This document shows, in pieces, positions 24,865 to 32,111 of a DNA stretch of 64,000 nucleotides. The DNA comes from Bacteroides fragilis (GTDB taxonomy: Bacteria > Bacteroidota > Bacteroidia > Bacteroidales > Bacteroidaceae), in assembly GCF_002849695.1 (NCBI RefSeq), contig NZ_CP018937.1, positions 1,488,001-1,552,000 on the forward strand, read 5' to 3'. The position numbers and the translations under genes are program-made. The notes beneath the pieces were generated by a model. That model did no database searches. It worked only from the letters and a program-made list of their open reading frames with translations, and had not been told where the DNA came from. The number at the start of each line of letters is the position of its first letter. Positions within the stretch are counted from its first letter, which is position 1.

Positions 24865-25194
24865 ATGAAAAAGGTATTAGTAGCATTAGCAATGATTATG
24901 GGATTAGGCACTTCAGTAGCATTTGCCGGTGTATCGGGTGACACTTTAGCAGTAGAACAAACTCTGCAAACTCCTCAGGACGAATTTACAAAAGTTGCCG
25001 CAAAGGAACTTCCTACTCCTGTCATCAATGCATTGGCCAAAGATTATGAAGGTGCTTCTATAAAGGAGGCTTTCGTTTCGGAAAGAGAAGACGGTAAGGT
25101 ATATAAAGTGATTGTGACTGTAACCAAGGAAGATCAATCTACAGAAGATATCACTGTTCTTTTGAATGAGAAAGGTGAGATTGTGAAGGAATAG
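24865..25194 (+). CDS. Small secreted PepSY-like protein 2
   Basis: 109 residues. Signal peptide MKKVLVALAMIMGLGTSVAF ends near AFA/G. The mature protein follows the same plan as the 14515 product: 'KELPTPVINAL', 'ASIKEAFVSE', 'GKVYKVIVTVT', 'DITVLLNEKGEIVKE'. It is therefore a paralogue, more regular and probably functional, resembling BLIP-like PepSY proteins that form a four-stranded sheet against a helix. Periplasmic; partner unknown. Preceded by a sigma-54-type promoter and followed by a terminator and a mutated cassette promoter, mirroring the arrangement around gene 1. Confidence 0.8.
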   Translation: MKKVLVALAMIMGLGTSVAFAGVSGDTLAVEQTLQTPQDEFTKVAAKELPTPVINALAKDYEGASIKEAFVSEREDGKVYKVIVTVTKEDQSTEDITVLLNEKGEIVKE

Positions 25195-25225
25195 TGAGCT
25201 TTTCAACTTAATTTCTACTTTTATG

Positions 25226-25249
25226 GCCCTGGTTCTTAGGAATCGGGGC
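25226..25249 (+). terminator. Terminator of PepSY-like gene 2
   Basis: Stem GCCC-TGGTTC / GAATCG-GGGC with a TTAG loop, followed by TTTCTCATTT. Confidence 0.7.
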
Positions 25250-25257
25250 TTTCTCAT

Positions 25258-25343
25258 TTAAGAGAAATCTCCCCGTTTCCAGAAGGTTAATCTGCTTATT
25301 TAAGATTTATAATTGTTCCCGGTTTCCTTCTCATATATCTTTC
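25258..25343 (+). promoter_or_regulatory. Orphan cassette promoter, copy F (mutated)
   Basis: The conserved block AAGAGAAATCTCCC...TTTATAATTGTTCCCGG is present. ATTG 25312-25315 and the 20-nt spacer are intact, but the -7 box reads TATCTTTC (last G changed) and no leader core follows. This is a dead copy of the promoters at 14962, 23417 and 29256. Confidence 0.5.
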
Positions 25344-25349
25344 TTTTGA

Positions 25350-26300
25350 AAAAATAGTCTTTGATTCGTTTTTATTAGTCAATAAAAATATGTAATGTTT
25401 ATATACGAGGATAAGAAAAATGCTTGATTTTTCTCTTTTCGGATGGACTCTTCAAAGAGTTCTATTCTTACGGTCTGATAGACAACTTTGTTAATGATCG
25501 TATCTATTTAAGTTTCCGACAGCCCGTTCTATACCCTGACGATTAACCACTTCCATCGGATTATGGCAATGGCAGAAGAAATATCAACCTTCTGTCGGTT
25601 CTTCTTCAAATTTGGTGGTAAATTCTTTATTTCTTTATTTTCAAGTTGATAATTGTCCTTTTTGCTTGCTTTAATAAGAAAAAATAGACACCGGCTGAAT
25701 AAGATAACTCAAGTTTCGGAAGTGAATTTGCGCCGTCTGAACCGGTATCTTCATCCTTATACCTTTCTTCAATTAACATTGTTAACGCCTTTTGCAGGTT
25801 GTCAGATTCTTGTGCGCAAATAACGAGTCTTTTGCATTTAAAGAACTTGTTATTCACATCCAAAGAACAAGCTTTAACTCTGTGTTAAAACAAAGCTTTT
25901 GAAGATAGAAATCATACTTTTTAAAGATATTCATTTTCAGATGGTTTATCCTAAAATTCGCTTTTTCACCTCGCGGATGGACTCTTCGGGGGAAAGCCGG
26001 GATACTTGCTTTTTTGTCAACTATAAACGAGGGCTTACACTTCCGAAAACTGAATTAGATTCCATGAGTAAAAGAAAACTTACCACCTAATTTGAAGAAG
26101 AACCCTTCTGTCTATTGAAATCAGTATGAGATGTTACAGAAGAGCCTATTTCATGTCCTGATGCTTTGGAAATAGCTTCTTTACGTATATCTGACCTCGC
26201 TACTATATTGTTTCATTGTATCTTATTTAAGATTGTAGATAAAATTATTTATTTTTTATCTTTTTTATTTAACATCTTTTGGTTTAGTATGATCTTCATT
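25350..26300. other. Decayed region with inverted repeat, no intact gene
   Basis: About 950 nt with only short spurious frames. The segments 25591-25629 and 26071-26110 are inverted copies of each other (GGTTCTTCTTCAAATTnGGT in one orientation), with weaker similarity continuing inward (ACTTCCGAAA near 26040 and its complement near 25715). The word CGGATGGACTCTTC is also repeated directly at about 25439 and 25975. This looks like the scar of one or two old insertion elements in opposite orientation; no transposase can be read. Confidence 0.45.
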
Positions 26301-26394
26301 TCAAATGTTTTTATGGTATAAAGGACGTGAATTTTTTAGAATATTCGGATCCCGGAAACAGATCTTTAATTATTTATTTAAAAAACAATTGAGT

Positions 26395-27630
26395 ATGAAA
26401 ATTATTTTAAATTTCTCTAAGTGTATTATGATCCTTTCATTGCTTAGTCTGACATGTACTGTTCTTTCTTGTGATGAAATGGACATTGATCAAGGGCCTC
26501 CAATCTCTTCTACCCGTAATTTGATGATTAGTTTCAAAATCGATACAATTACGTATGGTCAAATTCCGGCCGAACACGCTCGAAGAATACTGTCTCTTGA
26601 CGAGTCTACTTCAGTTGTAACTGATAAGAGTAAACGTTCTTTTAGAGTTAATGAATTATTCCAAATTAGAAAAGCAAGCGATCAATTACTTTCAATTACT
26701 AGTTACTCCGCTAAGACGGTCTATAATCTCACACTTGAGGCCTATGTGGAAGGTGGCTCCCAGTATATTCCTATTGCCTATTTAGACTCAATACCGGGAT
26801 TTTCACAGTTTGAATTTAAGCCTTCGTTAATAAATGGGAATTTCATATATAAAAATGGAGACGGTATAGATACATTATCTCTTTCAAGCCTGAACGAGAA
26901 ACAAATGAAATTTCGTTTACTCAGTGATGACAAGCATTTTAAAATGCTTTCTAAAATAGATGCACAGTGGGGTGTTTCCTTTTCAAATTATGATTGGAAG
27001 CCAGGTTATGAAAACGGTTCGTGGCGCGAGTTAAGGGCTATCTATGCCCGTGAGTGGGTTGTTATCATCACCAACTATGCCTATATGATGACTACACCCG
27101 AGTATTCTTTTATAATGAGAAATTTTAGTAAAGTATTTGGGGGTGAACTTTATGATAATAATCGTGTTAAATTCACACCGGAAAAGTATTTGTCAGAAGA
27201 AAAACGTTTTAAACAGTCACATAACTTTGTTTGTGGACGATCTAAACCGTCTGTTGGAGGTTTAGGCGGAGGAAGTGTATGGGGGGTAAGTCACTGGAAT
27301 TATTATGGTCATTATGCCTCTTTTAGCGGCTGGGAGTCAATTACACATGAATTCATGCACTGTATGGGATATGGGCATTCTAGTAATATGACTTATTCTT
27401 CAGGGGGAGTAGGATGGACTGAGTTTATGTGGCAACTACATACCTATTTGAGAGGTAATAATTTGCTGCCATATACAGATCGAGATCTATTAGGCTTTCA
27501 TAAACCTGAAAATGCGAAATATCGTGATGGTGGAATAGACCCTGATAAACTAAATGATAATAAAATTTTGCAGTTTTATAATAAAAGCAAAGTTACAAAG
27601 TATTTTTTAGCTAATCCATTAACTAAATAA
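26395..27630 (+). CDS. Metzincin-type zinc metalloprotease lipoprotein
   Basis: 411 residues from ATG 26395, chosen because it begins a lipoprotein signal (MKIILNFSKCIMILSLLSLT, lipobox 'TVLSC'); the earlier in-frame start adds 30 unhelpful residues. The zinc motif 'HEFMHCMGYGH' (HExxHxxGxxH) lies at about residues 318-328 and is followed by 'SSNMTYSSGG', a Met-turn candidate, so all hallmarks of metzincins are present. N-terminal 200 residues contain beta-rich segments of unknown fold. Likely on the outer membrane, facing outwards or the periplasm. It shares the class of active site with fragilysin but no further similarity is visible. Single gene; terminator at 27715-27748. Confidence 0.75.
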   Translation: MKIILNFSKCIMILSLLSLTCTVLSCDEMDIDQGPPISSTRNLMISFKIDTITYGQIPAEHARRILSLDESTSVVTDKSKRSFRVNELFQIRKASDQLLSITSYSAKTVYNLTLEAYVEGGSQYIPIAYLDSIPGFSQFEFKPSLINGNFIYKNGDGIDTLSLSSLNEKQMKFRLLSDDKHFKMLSKIDAQWGVSFSNYDWKPGYENGSWRELRAIYAREWVVIITNYAYMMTTPEYSFIMRNFSKVFGGELYDNNRVKFTPEKYLSEEKRFKQSHNFVCGRSKPSVGGLGGGSVWGVSHWNYYGHYASFSGWESITHEFMHCMGYGHSSNMTYSSGGVGWTEFMWQLHTYLRGNNLLPYTDRDLLGFHKPENAKYRDGGIDPDKLNDNKILQFYNKSKVTKYFLANPLTK

Positions 27631-27714
27631 GTAATAACCATGAATAACAATTAAAGGTCTGTTTCCAATTATTATTCATTTATTTAACCCTTATTGGTTT
27701 TATTAACAGATAAA

Positions 27715-27748
27715 TAGAAAACTACAGAACTCTTCTCGTAGTTTTCTA
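27715..27748 (+). terminator. Terminator downstream of metzincin gene
   Basis: Stem TAGAAAACTAC / GTAGTTTTCTA with loop AGAACTCTTCTC, followed by TTCTCTTTT, 84 nt after the stop. Confidence 0.7.
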
Positions 27749-27969
27749 TTCTCTTTTAGGCTACTTTCGATCTTTTTCATAATCCTACAAGTTTTTCGAA
27801 TAAGGTCTGTCCATTTGTATGTTCTCTGACATTTGACCGGTTGAGAATATTTATCTGGACCCTTTTTCTGTTTAAGAGGGGATACTATCATCAGTTTAGA
27901 TAATATAGCTTTAGTTCAATGGGGGCGCTGATGTAATATATCTGTCTTTATAATAAATCAGCGTTAATC

Positions 27970-28611
27970 CTATTTCGTGTATATTAAGAGATTAATTTCT
28001 TTTTGTATTTTGAGTTGAGTACGGTTTTTAATATGGGTAGCGATTGCTTCCGATATTGTATCAATATCCTCTACCATCTTGTCGAATGGCCGACTTGTGC
28101 ATATCTGTTTTTTGTTCGGTGCTTAAGTTTCTATATCAATACAGGAAATGCCTAAAAGTTCTTTCTCCGACTGCAGTGATGCTTTTACGCACTTAAGATC
28201 CGGGCAATTTGGTAAAGTCATAGGCTGTTTTGACCCCTTGTTTTTCTAACTTGGCAACTTGCCGGCGACCGATCCCCCATATATCACCAATTTCAGTAAG
28301 CTGCAGGGCCTTGATGCACTTTTCTTCTGTGCCAATGATACATAAGCGTACTTGTTCTGCCAGTATGGACATCACGCGTCAGGACATGTCGGCATATAGC
28401 GTATAGTTCGATGAAAAGACAGATATACCATATTTCTGAATATCATCTTTAATCTGATATGTCGGAATCCCCATTTTTATTCCCTGTGCTTTCGCTTCGT
28501 TACTTCGGGCAATAACACATCCGTTGTTATTACTTAAAACAACGATAGGTTTACGTTTAAAGCCGGATTGAACACTCTCTCGCAACTTGCGTAGAAGTTA
28601 TTGCAGTCCAT
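27970..28611 (-). pseudogene. umuC: umuC pseudogene (DNA polymerase V catalytic subunit)
   Basis: The minus strand from ATG 28611 reads MDCNNFYASCERVFNPAL, then shifts frame to 'KPIVVLSNNNGCVIARSNEA' and 'GISVFSSNYTLYADMS', a stop replaces Arg in 'MSRRVMS', and after 'ILAE' a deletion of more than 100 codons joins to 'LTEIGDIWGIGRRQVAKLEK'. A further stop sits in 'PGS*VRKSITAVGERTF', and 'KKQICTSRPFDKMVEDIDT' is still readable down to about 28050. The catalytic palm is largely gone, so the gene is dead. It overlaps the umuD remnant by its TAATG junction, as in intact umuDC operons. Confidence 0.8.
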
Positions 28612-29066
28612 TAGTCCAAATTTGATCTTTTTCTTCTGTTCTTTTTTATTGTATAGGTCACTATTCCCTAGACGATAGATTTATTCTCCTTTGTTATTTT
28701 GATTAAAGAGTATTTCGGATTCGTCGGTACTAACTAGACGGCATTAGGTTCAATTCGTACCCGCTTTACAGTAAAATTTCCATCAATAAAACACACGGCA
28801 AGGTCGTCATCCTGTAATTCCAGTGATTTGTCGATGACCAGAATGTCTCCTTCTTCTATGCCTTCATTCCGCATCGAATCGCCTACTACACGTCCAAAGA
28901 ATGTATCGGCAGGATGTTTGATTAGCTCTTTGTTCAGATCTATGGCTTGCTCCATATAGTCTTGAGCCGGTGACGGGAAACCAGCCCGTATACCTTCATC
29001 TGCGTATGGGATCGGCAAACTGCTGGATACGTCAATCTTATGTATTTCAAGTTTTCTTTTCATCAT
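28611..29066 (-). pseudogene. umuD: umuD pseudogene (S24 LexA-like peptidase)
   Basis: The first 110 codons are a good UmuD: 'FPSPAQDYMEQAIDLNKEL', the cleavage/active-site Ser in 'VVGDSMRNEGIEEGD' and the catalytic Lys in 'GNFTVKRV'. The frame is then closed by TAG at 28734. Reading on in the same frame gives 'LVPTNPKYSLIKITKENK' and, after a second TAG, 'GIVTYTIKKN', the normal UmuD C-terminus, so both stops replace the conserved Trp codons (TGG to TAG). The truncated protein keeps its catalytic pair but lacks the last strands. Its partner umuC is also broken. Confidence 0.8.
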
Positions 29067-29255
29067 TCTATTTCATTTGAGTTGTACCTTAACAAAGCAT
29101 TGCGGCATTTGATTTGTCGACTTAGATATTTGAGGTGTTTTCTTTATAAATTGTTTTTAGGCTTGGTAAATTTGATTCGTTGAGTTTTTAAGGTAAGATG
29201 TTCAAAAAAAATCTTCCCATCAGTGAAAGATCAATCAACCTATCTAAAATTTATA

Positions 29256-29287
29256 ATTGTTCTTGGTCCTCTATCCCTATATCTTTG
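29256..29287 (+). promoter_or_regulatory. Cassette promoter, copy E
   Basis: ATTG 29256-29259, 20 nt, TATCTTTG 29280-29287, a perfect -7 box; preceded by AAAATTTATA as in copies A and F. Confidence 0.7.
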
Positions 29288-29374
29288 CAATGTAAGCTTA
29301 CAGAGATAGTTAATTTATAGGCGGGTTCCGAAAAGCCGAAAAGAGAGTAGGAAGAATTTGAAACAAATATTATT
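29288..29374 (+). promoter_or_regulatory. Conserved leader element, copy E
   Basis: Palindrome TGTAAGCTTACA (29291-29302), GAGATAGTTAATTTATA, core AGGCGGGTTCCGAAAAGCC ending at 29337, then GAAAAGAGAGTAGGAAGA. The start codon is 37 nt after the core. Confidence 0.65.
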
Positions 29375-29623
29375 ATGCCTGATTTTAATTTAATTGTAGG
29401 AGGAAATCCACTTCCTTGTGATCTTGTGCAAGAAACTGATGACTGTTGCGTCATTCTTCAAATGACTAATTCAAACGATTTTAATGCTGTTCAAGCTGCT
29501 GTTAATCCCCATGCTGATTTAATTCGCAGAGCAGATGATGTAGTTGATAGAGAGGTGACTATTCCTGGAGTGACTCTTAATGATGAAGTGTTTAGAATAA
29601 AATGTAAAGCCGTTATCAAATAA
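29375..29623 (+). CDS. Unknown 82-aa protein behind leader E
   Basis: 82 residues, no signal peptide. It begins MPDFNLIVGGNPLPCDLVQE and contains a Cys pair in 'TDDCCVILQMTNSNDFNAVQ'; the second half is 'RADDVVDREVTIPGVTLND'. The early 'IVGG' invites comparison with double-glycine leaders, but the preceding 10 residues are short and no dedicated transporter is nearby. Not recognised. Monocistronic, with a terminator 33 nt downstream. Confidence 0.55.
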   Translation: MPDFNLIVGGNPLPCDLVQETDDCCVILQMTNSNDFNAVQAAVNPHADLIRRADDVVDREVTIPGVTLNDEVFRIKCKAVIK

Positions 29624-29655
29624 AATATTGACTACGAGTAGAAAATGAAAAACTG

Positions 29656-29684
29656 CAGGATTCTGGTTTTATACTTGAATCCTG
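29656..29684 (+). terminator. Terminator of the leader E gene
   Basis: Stem CAGGATTC / GAATCCTG followed by TTTTATTTCTTTG. Confidence 0.75.
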
Positions 29685-29741
29685 TTTTATTTCTTTGCCT
29701 ATCATTGTAGATGTATATCCACTTTTATTAGTAGATATTTT

Positions 29742-29849
29742 ATGGCATTAAATCAGATGTACCGCGTTCGCGATCATTATCCTGATCCGTTTTACGCCTC
29801 GGCGATTAATCGGCTGTATCAGATTAGAACGATGACAGAAGAAGAATAG
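29742..29849 (+). pseudogene. C-terminal remnant of a 74-aa (14047-type) protein
   Basis: A 35-codon frame ending 'HYPDPFYASAINRLYQIRT' plus TEEE. This aligns with the last 24 residues of the 14047 product ('HYPDAFYNPAITRLYRIKE'). The N-terminal half is missing and replaced by AT-rich sequence; the fragment itself is much richer in GC. It is probably a leftover of a duplicated or transferred gene. Confidence 0.5.
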
Positions 29850-29971
29850 AGGCATCGCTAAAAACAATGCCTTATACAGTTCTCCACGCTCAATAACATA
29901 TACTCAACTACACTGTAAAGGTTGTATATAATGTATTACTGATTAATTAGAAATAAGTTCGGTACCGGCAT

Positions 29972-30044
29972 AAAAAAAGTGAGGGGAACCACCCCCTCAC
30001 TAAAGTCAAACCAAAATAATTCGAATTATGTCCGTATTATCTTG
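29972..30044 (-). ncRNA. Candidate small RNA 3' of the integrase
   Basis: On the minus strand a TATATTTG -7 box (plus 30051-30058) precedes about 70 nt that contain AATTCGAATT and end in the strong hairpin GTGAGGGGG / CCCCTCAC (29979-30000) followed by seven T. It may instead be only the 3' end of the integrase transcript, which stops at 30064. Confidence 0.4.
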
Positions 30045-30063
30045 ATTCTGCAAATATACAGTA

Positions 30064-30980
30064 TTATTTTAGATTATCTAATATTTCCCTAATAGCTTTG
30101 TCTGCGTGTTTTTTCATGATTGTAACGTAATTGAAGATCGGTCTGTCTTCTTTCATTGATTGTCCGATGCAGTACTCTAAAGTACTGAGTGGGATACCAA
30201 GATCAAATCCATGCTGGACGAAACTTTTTCGTGCTGAATATAATGTGAAGTCATGTTTGATATCGGCAATTTTTTTAGCGTATCCAGTTTCCGTGTAAGT
30301 GTATTATAGCATGATACATAGGTTTTGTACTTTCCGAACACTATTCGCCCGGTATTCTTATTCATGTATTTTTTGATGATAGGTCTGGCTTCCTCCGGGA
30401 TTGTGAATGATGTAATATGATCCCCGTCTTTTGTGTTTCTGGTCTTAGTTCTTATATAGTTTATTTCATCCGTACGGAAATCGTAAGCGAGCATATCAAC
30501 GAGGTTCATACCTGCGAGATAGTATGTGAGCATGAAAATATTACGTACTACCGATTCGTTGTATTTTCTTGGCTCCATATCTCTGATCTTTTTTAGCTGT
30601 TCGACCGTGATATATGTATCTCTCTTCCGAGAAGATGGGATCTTAGCGGTAACGAAAGGATCTACTTTGTATTCTACATACCTCATTTTGATTGCGTAGT
30701 TGATTATGACCTTTAAAAGAGTTGTGTAGATATTGATAGTTGTTCCTGACAGTTTTTCTCTTTTCAAACTATTGAGATAGTTATTGATCCGGACTGGAGT
30801 TATATGTTCCATTAGAGAGCTTGGTCCAGTAAACTGTAGAAAACGATTTGCTGCTAACTTGTAGAGCTTGTATGTTTTTGTCCGGTCTTCCTCGTCTATT
30901 TGTGATAAGAACTCTTCAACTATATCTTCAAATTTGCGGTTACGTTCGCCGGTAATAGGTTTGGTGATCATTTTGATCAA
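30064..30980 (-). CDS. Tyrosine recombinase/integrase, split by a -1 frameshift site
   Basis: The first frame (30980 to 30177, 267 residues) has a SAM-like core-binding domain (residues 15-105) and the start of the catalytic domain ('MLTYYLAGMNLVDMLAYD'), where the usual first catalytic Arg is absent, as in some Bacteroides integrases such as IntDOT. It then runs out of character after 'LDTLKK'. In the -1 frame the protein continues normally: 'IADIKHDFTLYSARKSFVQH', 'LSTLEYCIGQSM', 'DRPIFNYVTIMKK' (Arg in YSARKSF, active Tyr in FNY) to the stop at 30064. The switch falls on CTA-AAA-AAA-TTG at 30267-30278, a canonical A-AAA-AAA slippery heptamer in the right phase. Either programmed frameshifting or a homopolymer deletion explains it. 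Target site not identified. Confidence 0.75.
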
Positions 30981-31084
30981 TTGTGTGCAAGTTAACGTAT
31001 TGGCTTTTTGTCGGCACTATAGTTATGAATAGATTAGCCATAATTTCTTTGTAATTAGATTATTTTTGTTTTTGTTTTATTGCC

Positions 31085-31114
31085 ACGGCAATGTAACGGC
31101 AATAAAACGGCAAT
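31085..31114. repeat. Three phased ACGGCAAT iterons upstream of integrase
   Basis: ACGGCAAT occurs at 31085, 31096 and 31107, an exact 11-nt period, so all face one side of the helix. They lie about 105-130 nt upstream of the integrase start and are followed by a CGTCA/TGACG hairpin with a T run at about 31122-31139. Possible arm-type integrase or regulator sites. Confidence 0.5.
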
Positions 31115-31209
31115 AAAATAGCGTCAAAAGTGACGTTTTTAACTCTCTAATACAGGTACTAATGAAAATGAATATAGTTTGATTTTGTTTATAAGTAATT
31201 GATAATCAA

Positions 31210-31322
31210 TTAATAGAAAGGGCTTCTAAATCCTCCTCTGAGGTAGAAGCCCTTCAACACAAAAACTAAACTAGACTTAACTAAACTATTCTATTCTTGG
31301 AAGTTTCACAACTTCCGTTCTG
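31210..31322 (-). ncRNA. Candidate small RNA between integrase and lytTR
   Basis: Minus-strand -7 box TATCTTTG (plus 31330-31337). About 15 nt downstream is the hairpin GGAAGTTGTGAAACTTCC (31299-31316), then an unstructured TAGTTTAGTTAAG region and a final hairpin AAGGGCTTCTA / TAGAAGCCCTT (31218-31254) followed by TCTATTAATT. Length about 110 nt, no ORF. It could also be the 3' untranslated end of the operon that stops at 31413, but the -7 box argues for its own start. Confidence 0.45.
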
Positions 31323-31412
31323 TTTGTTACAAAGATAGAGATTTTTTTGTTTATATATAAATAATAATCGACAAATGCTCACATTTTACCGATAAATCAG
31401 CTGCAAATCCTT

Positions 31413-32111
31413 TCAACTTCGTTCGTCAAGGAAAGCTTGGAAAGCTTGTTTGTAGCTATCGCTGACGGGGATGTAGGTCTTATCGAATACGATGCGGCCG
31501 CGGTCGATGATGCGTATTTTGTCCTTTTGGACAATGAAAGAGCGGTGTACACGTATAAAGCGGGTGGGAGGGAGCAGCTCTTCCATGGACTTCATACTCA
31601 TAAGTGATAGGATGGGCTTGGGAGCATCTTCGGTATAGATTTTGATATAGTCCTTCAGACCTTCTATGTACAATATCTTTTTGAGCTCTACCTGTACCAG
31701 TTTGTAGTCGCTCTTCACGAAAATACTGTCTATTTCCTCGGGTTTCTGAACGAGTTCGAACCACTGCAATGCCTTGTTGGCCGCCTGCAGGAAGTCGACA
31801 TACGAGATGGGCTTGAGCAGGTAGTCCAGTGCGTTGACCCGGTATCCGTCGATGGCGTATTGACCGAAGGCGGTGGTAAAGACAATACGGGTACGGGCAT
31901 CTACCATTTTAGAGAATTCCAGGCCGTTAAGCTCCGGCATCTGGATATCCAAAAACAGCAGGTCAATCTGATGTCCCGGAAGTTCTTTCATGGCTTGTAC
32001 AGCGCTGGAATACTTTCCTGCCAGTTCAAGGAAAGGGGTTTTGTTGACGTAACTCTCCAGCAGGCTGAGTGCCAGAGGCTCGTCGTCTACTATGGCGCAA
32101 TGTAGTTTCAC
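31413..32111 (-). CDS. LytTR-family response regulator
   Basis: 232 residues. Receiver domain (residues 1-115) with the acidic pocket in 'AIVDDEPLAL', phospho-acceptor Asp in 'LLFLDIQMPELNGLEF' near residue 55, Thr in 'IVFTTAFGQYAIDGY' and Lys in 'YLLKPIS'. The LytTR DNA-binding domain is residues 130-230 ('IYIEGLKDYIKIYTED', 'FIRVHRSFIVQKDKI'). It overlaps the kinase gene by 4 nt and closes the efflux operon, so it probably controls transport or envelope genes in response to the same signal. Confidence 0.93.
   Translation of the reverse strand: MKLHCAIVDDEPLALSLLESYVNKTPFLELAGKYSSAVQAMKELPGHQIDLLFLDIQMPELNGLEFSKMVDARTRIVFTTAFGQYAIDGYRVNALDYLLKPISYVDFLQAANKALQWFELVQKPEEIDSIFVKSDYKLVQVELKKILYIEGLKDYIKIYTEDAPKPILSLMSMKSMEELLPPTRFIRVHRSFIVQKDKIRIIDRGRIVFDKTYIPVSDSYKQAFQAFLDERS

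Noticed and set aside
27703..27891. 62-residue minus-strand ORF
   Set aside because: Contains the terminator stem of the metzincin gene and shows no recognised motif.
27970..29066. TAG read as tryptophan or another amino acid in umuD
   Set aside because: Other genes in the window use normal stops, and umuC nearby has frameshifts, TGA and TAA stops and a deletion, so decay explains the stops better than recoding.
14917..29374. Integron-like attC sites for the repeated core
   Set aside because: The core is upstream of each ORF, is accompanied by a promoter in three places, lacks the attC R/L box layout, and no integron integrase is near.
29375..29623. Double-glycine bacteriocin precursor
   Set aside because: The stretch before 'IVGG' is only 7-8 residues, no peptidase-containing ABC transporter lies nearby, and other leader-associated ORFs lack it.
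31085..31114. Short CRISPR-like array
   Set aside because: Three 8-nt words with 3-nt spacing are far too short for repeats and spacers, and no cas gene is present.
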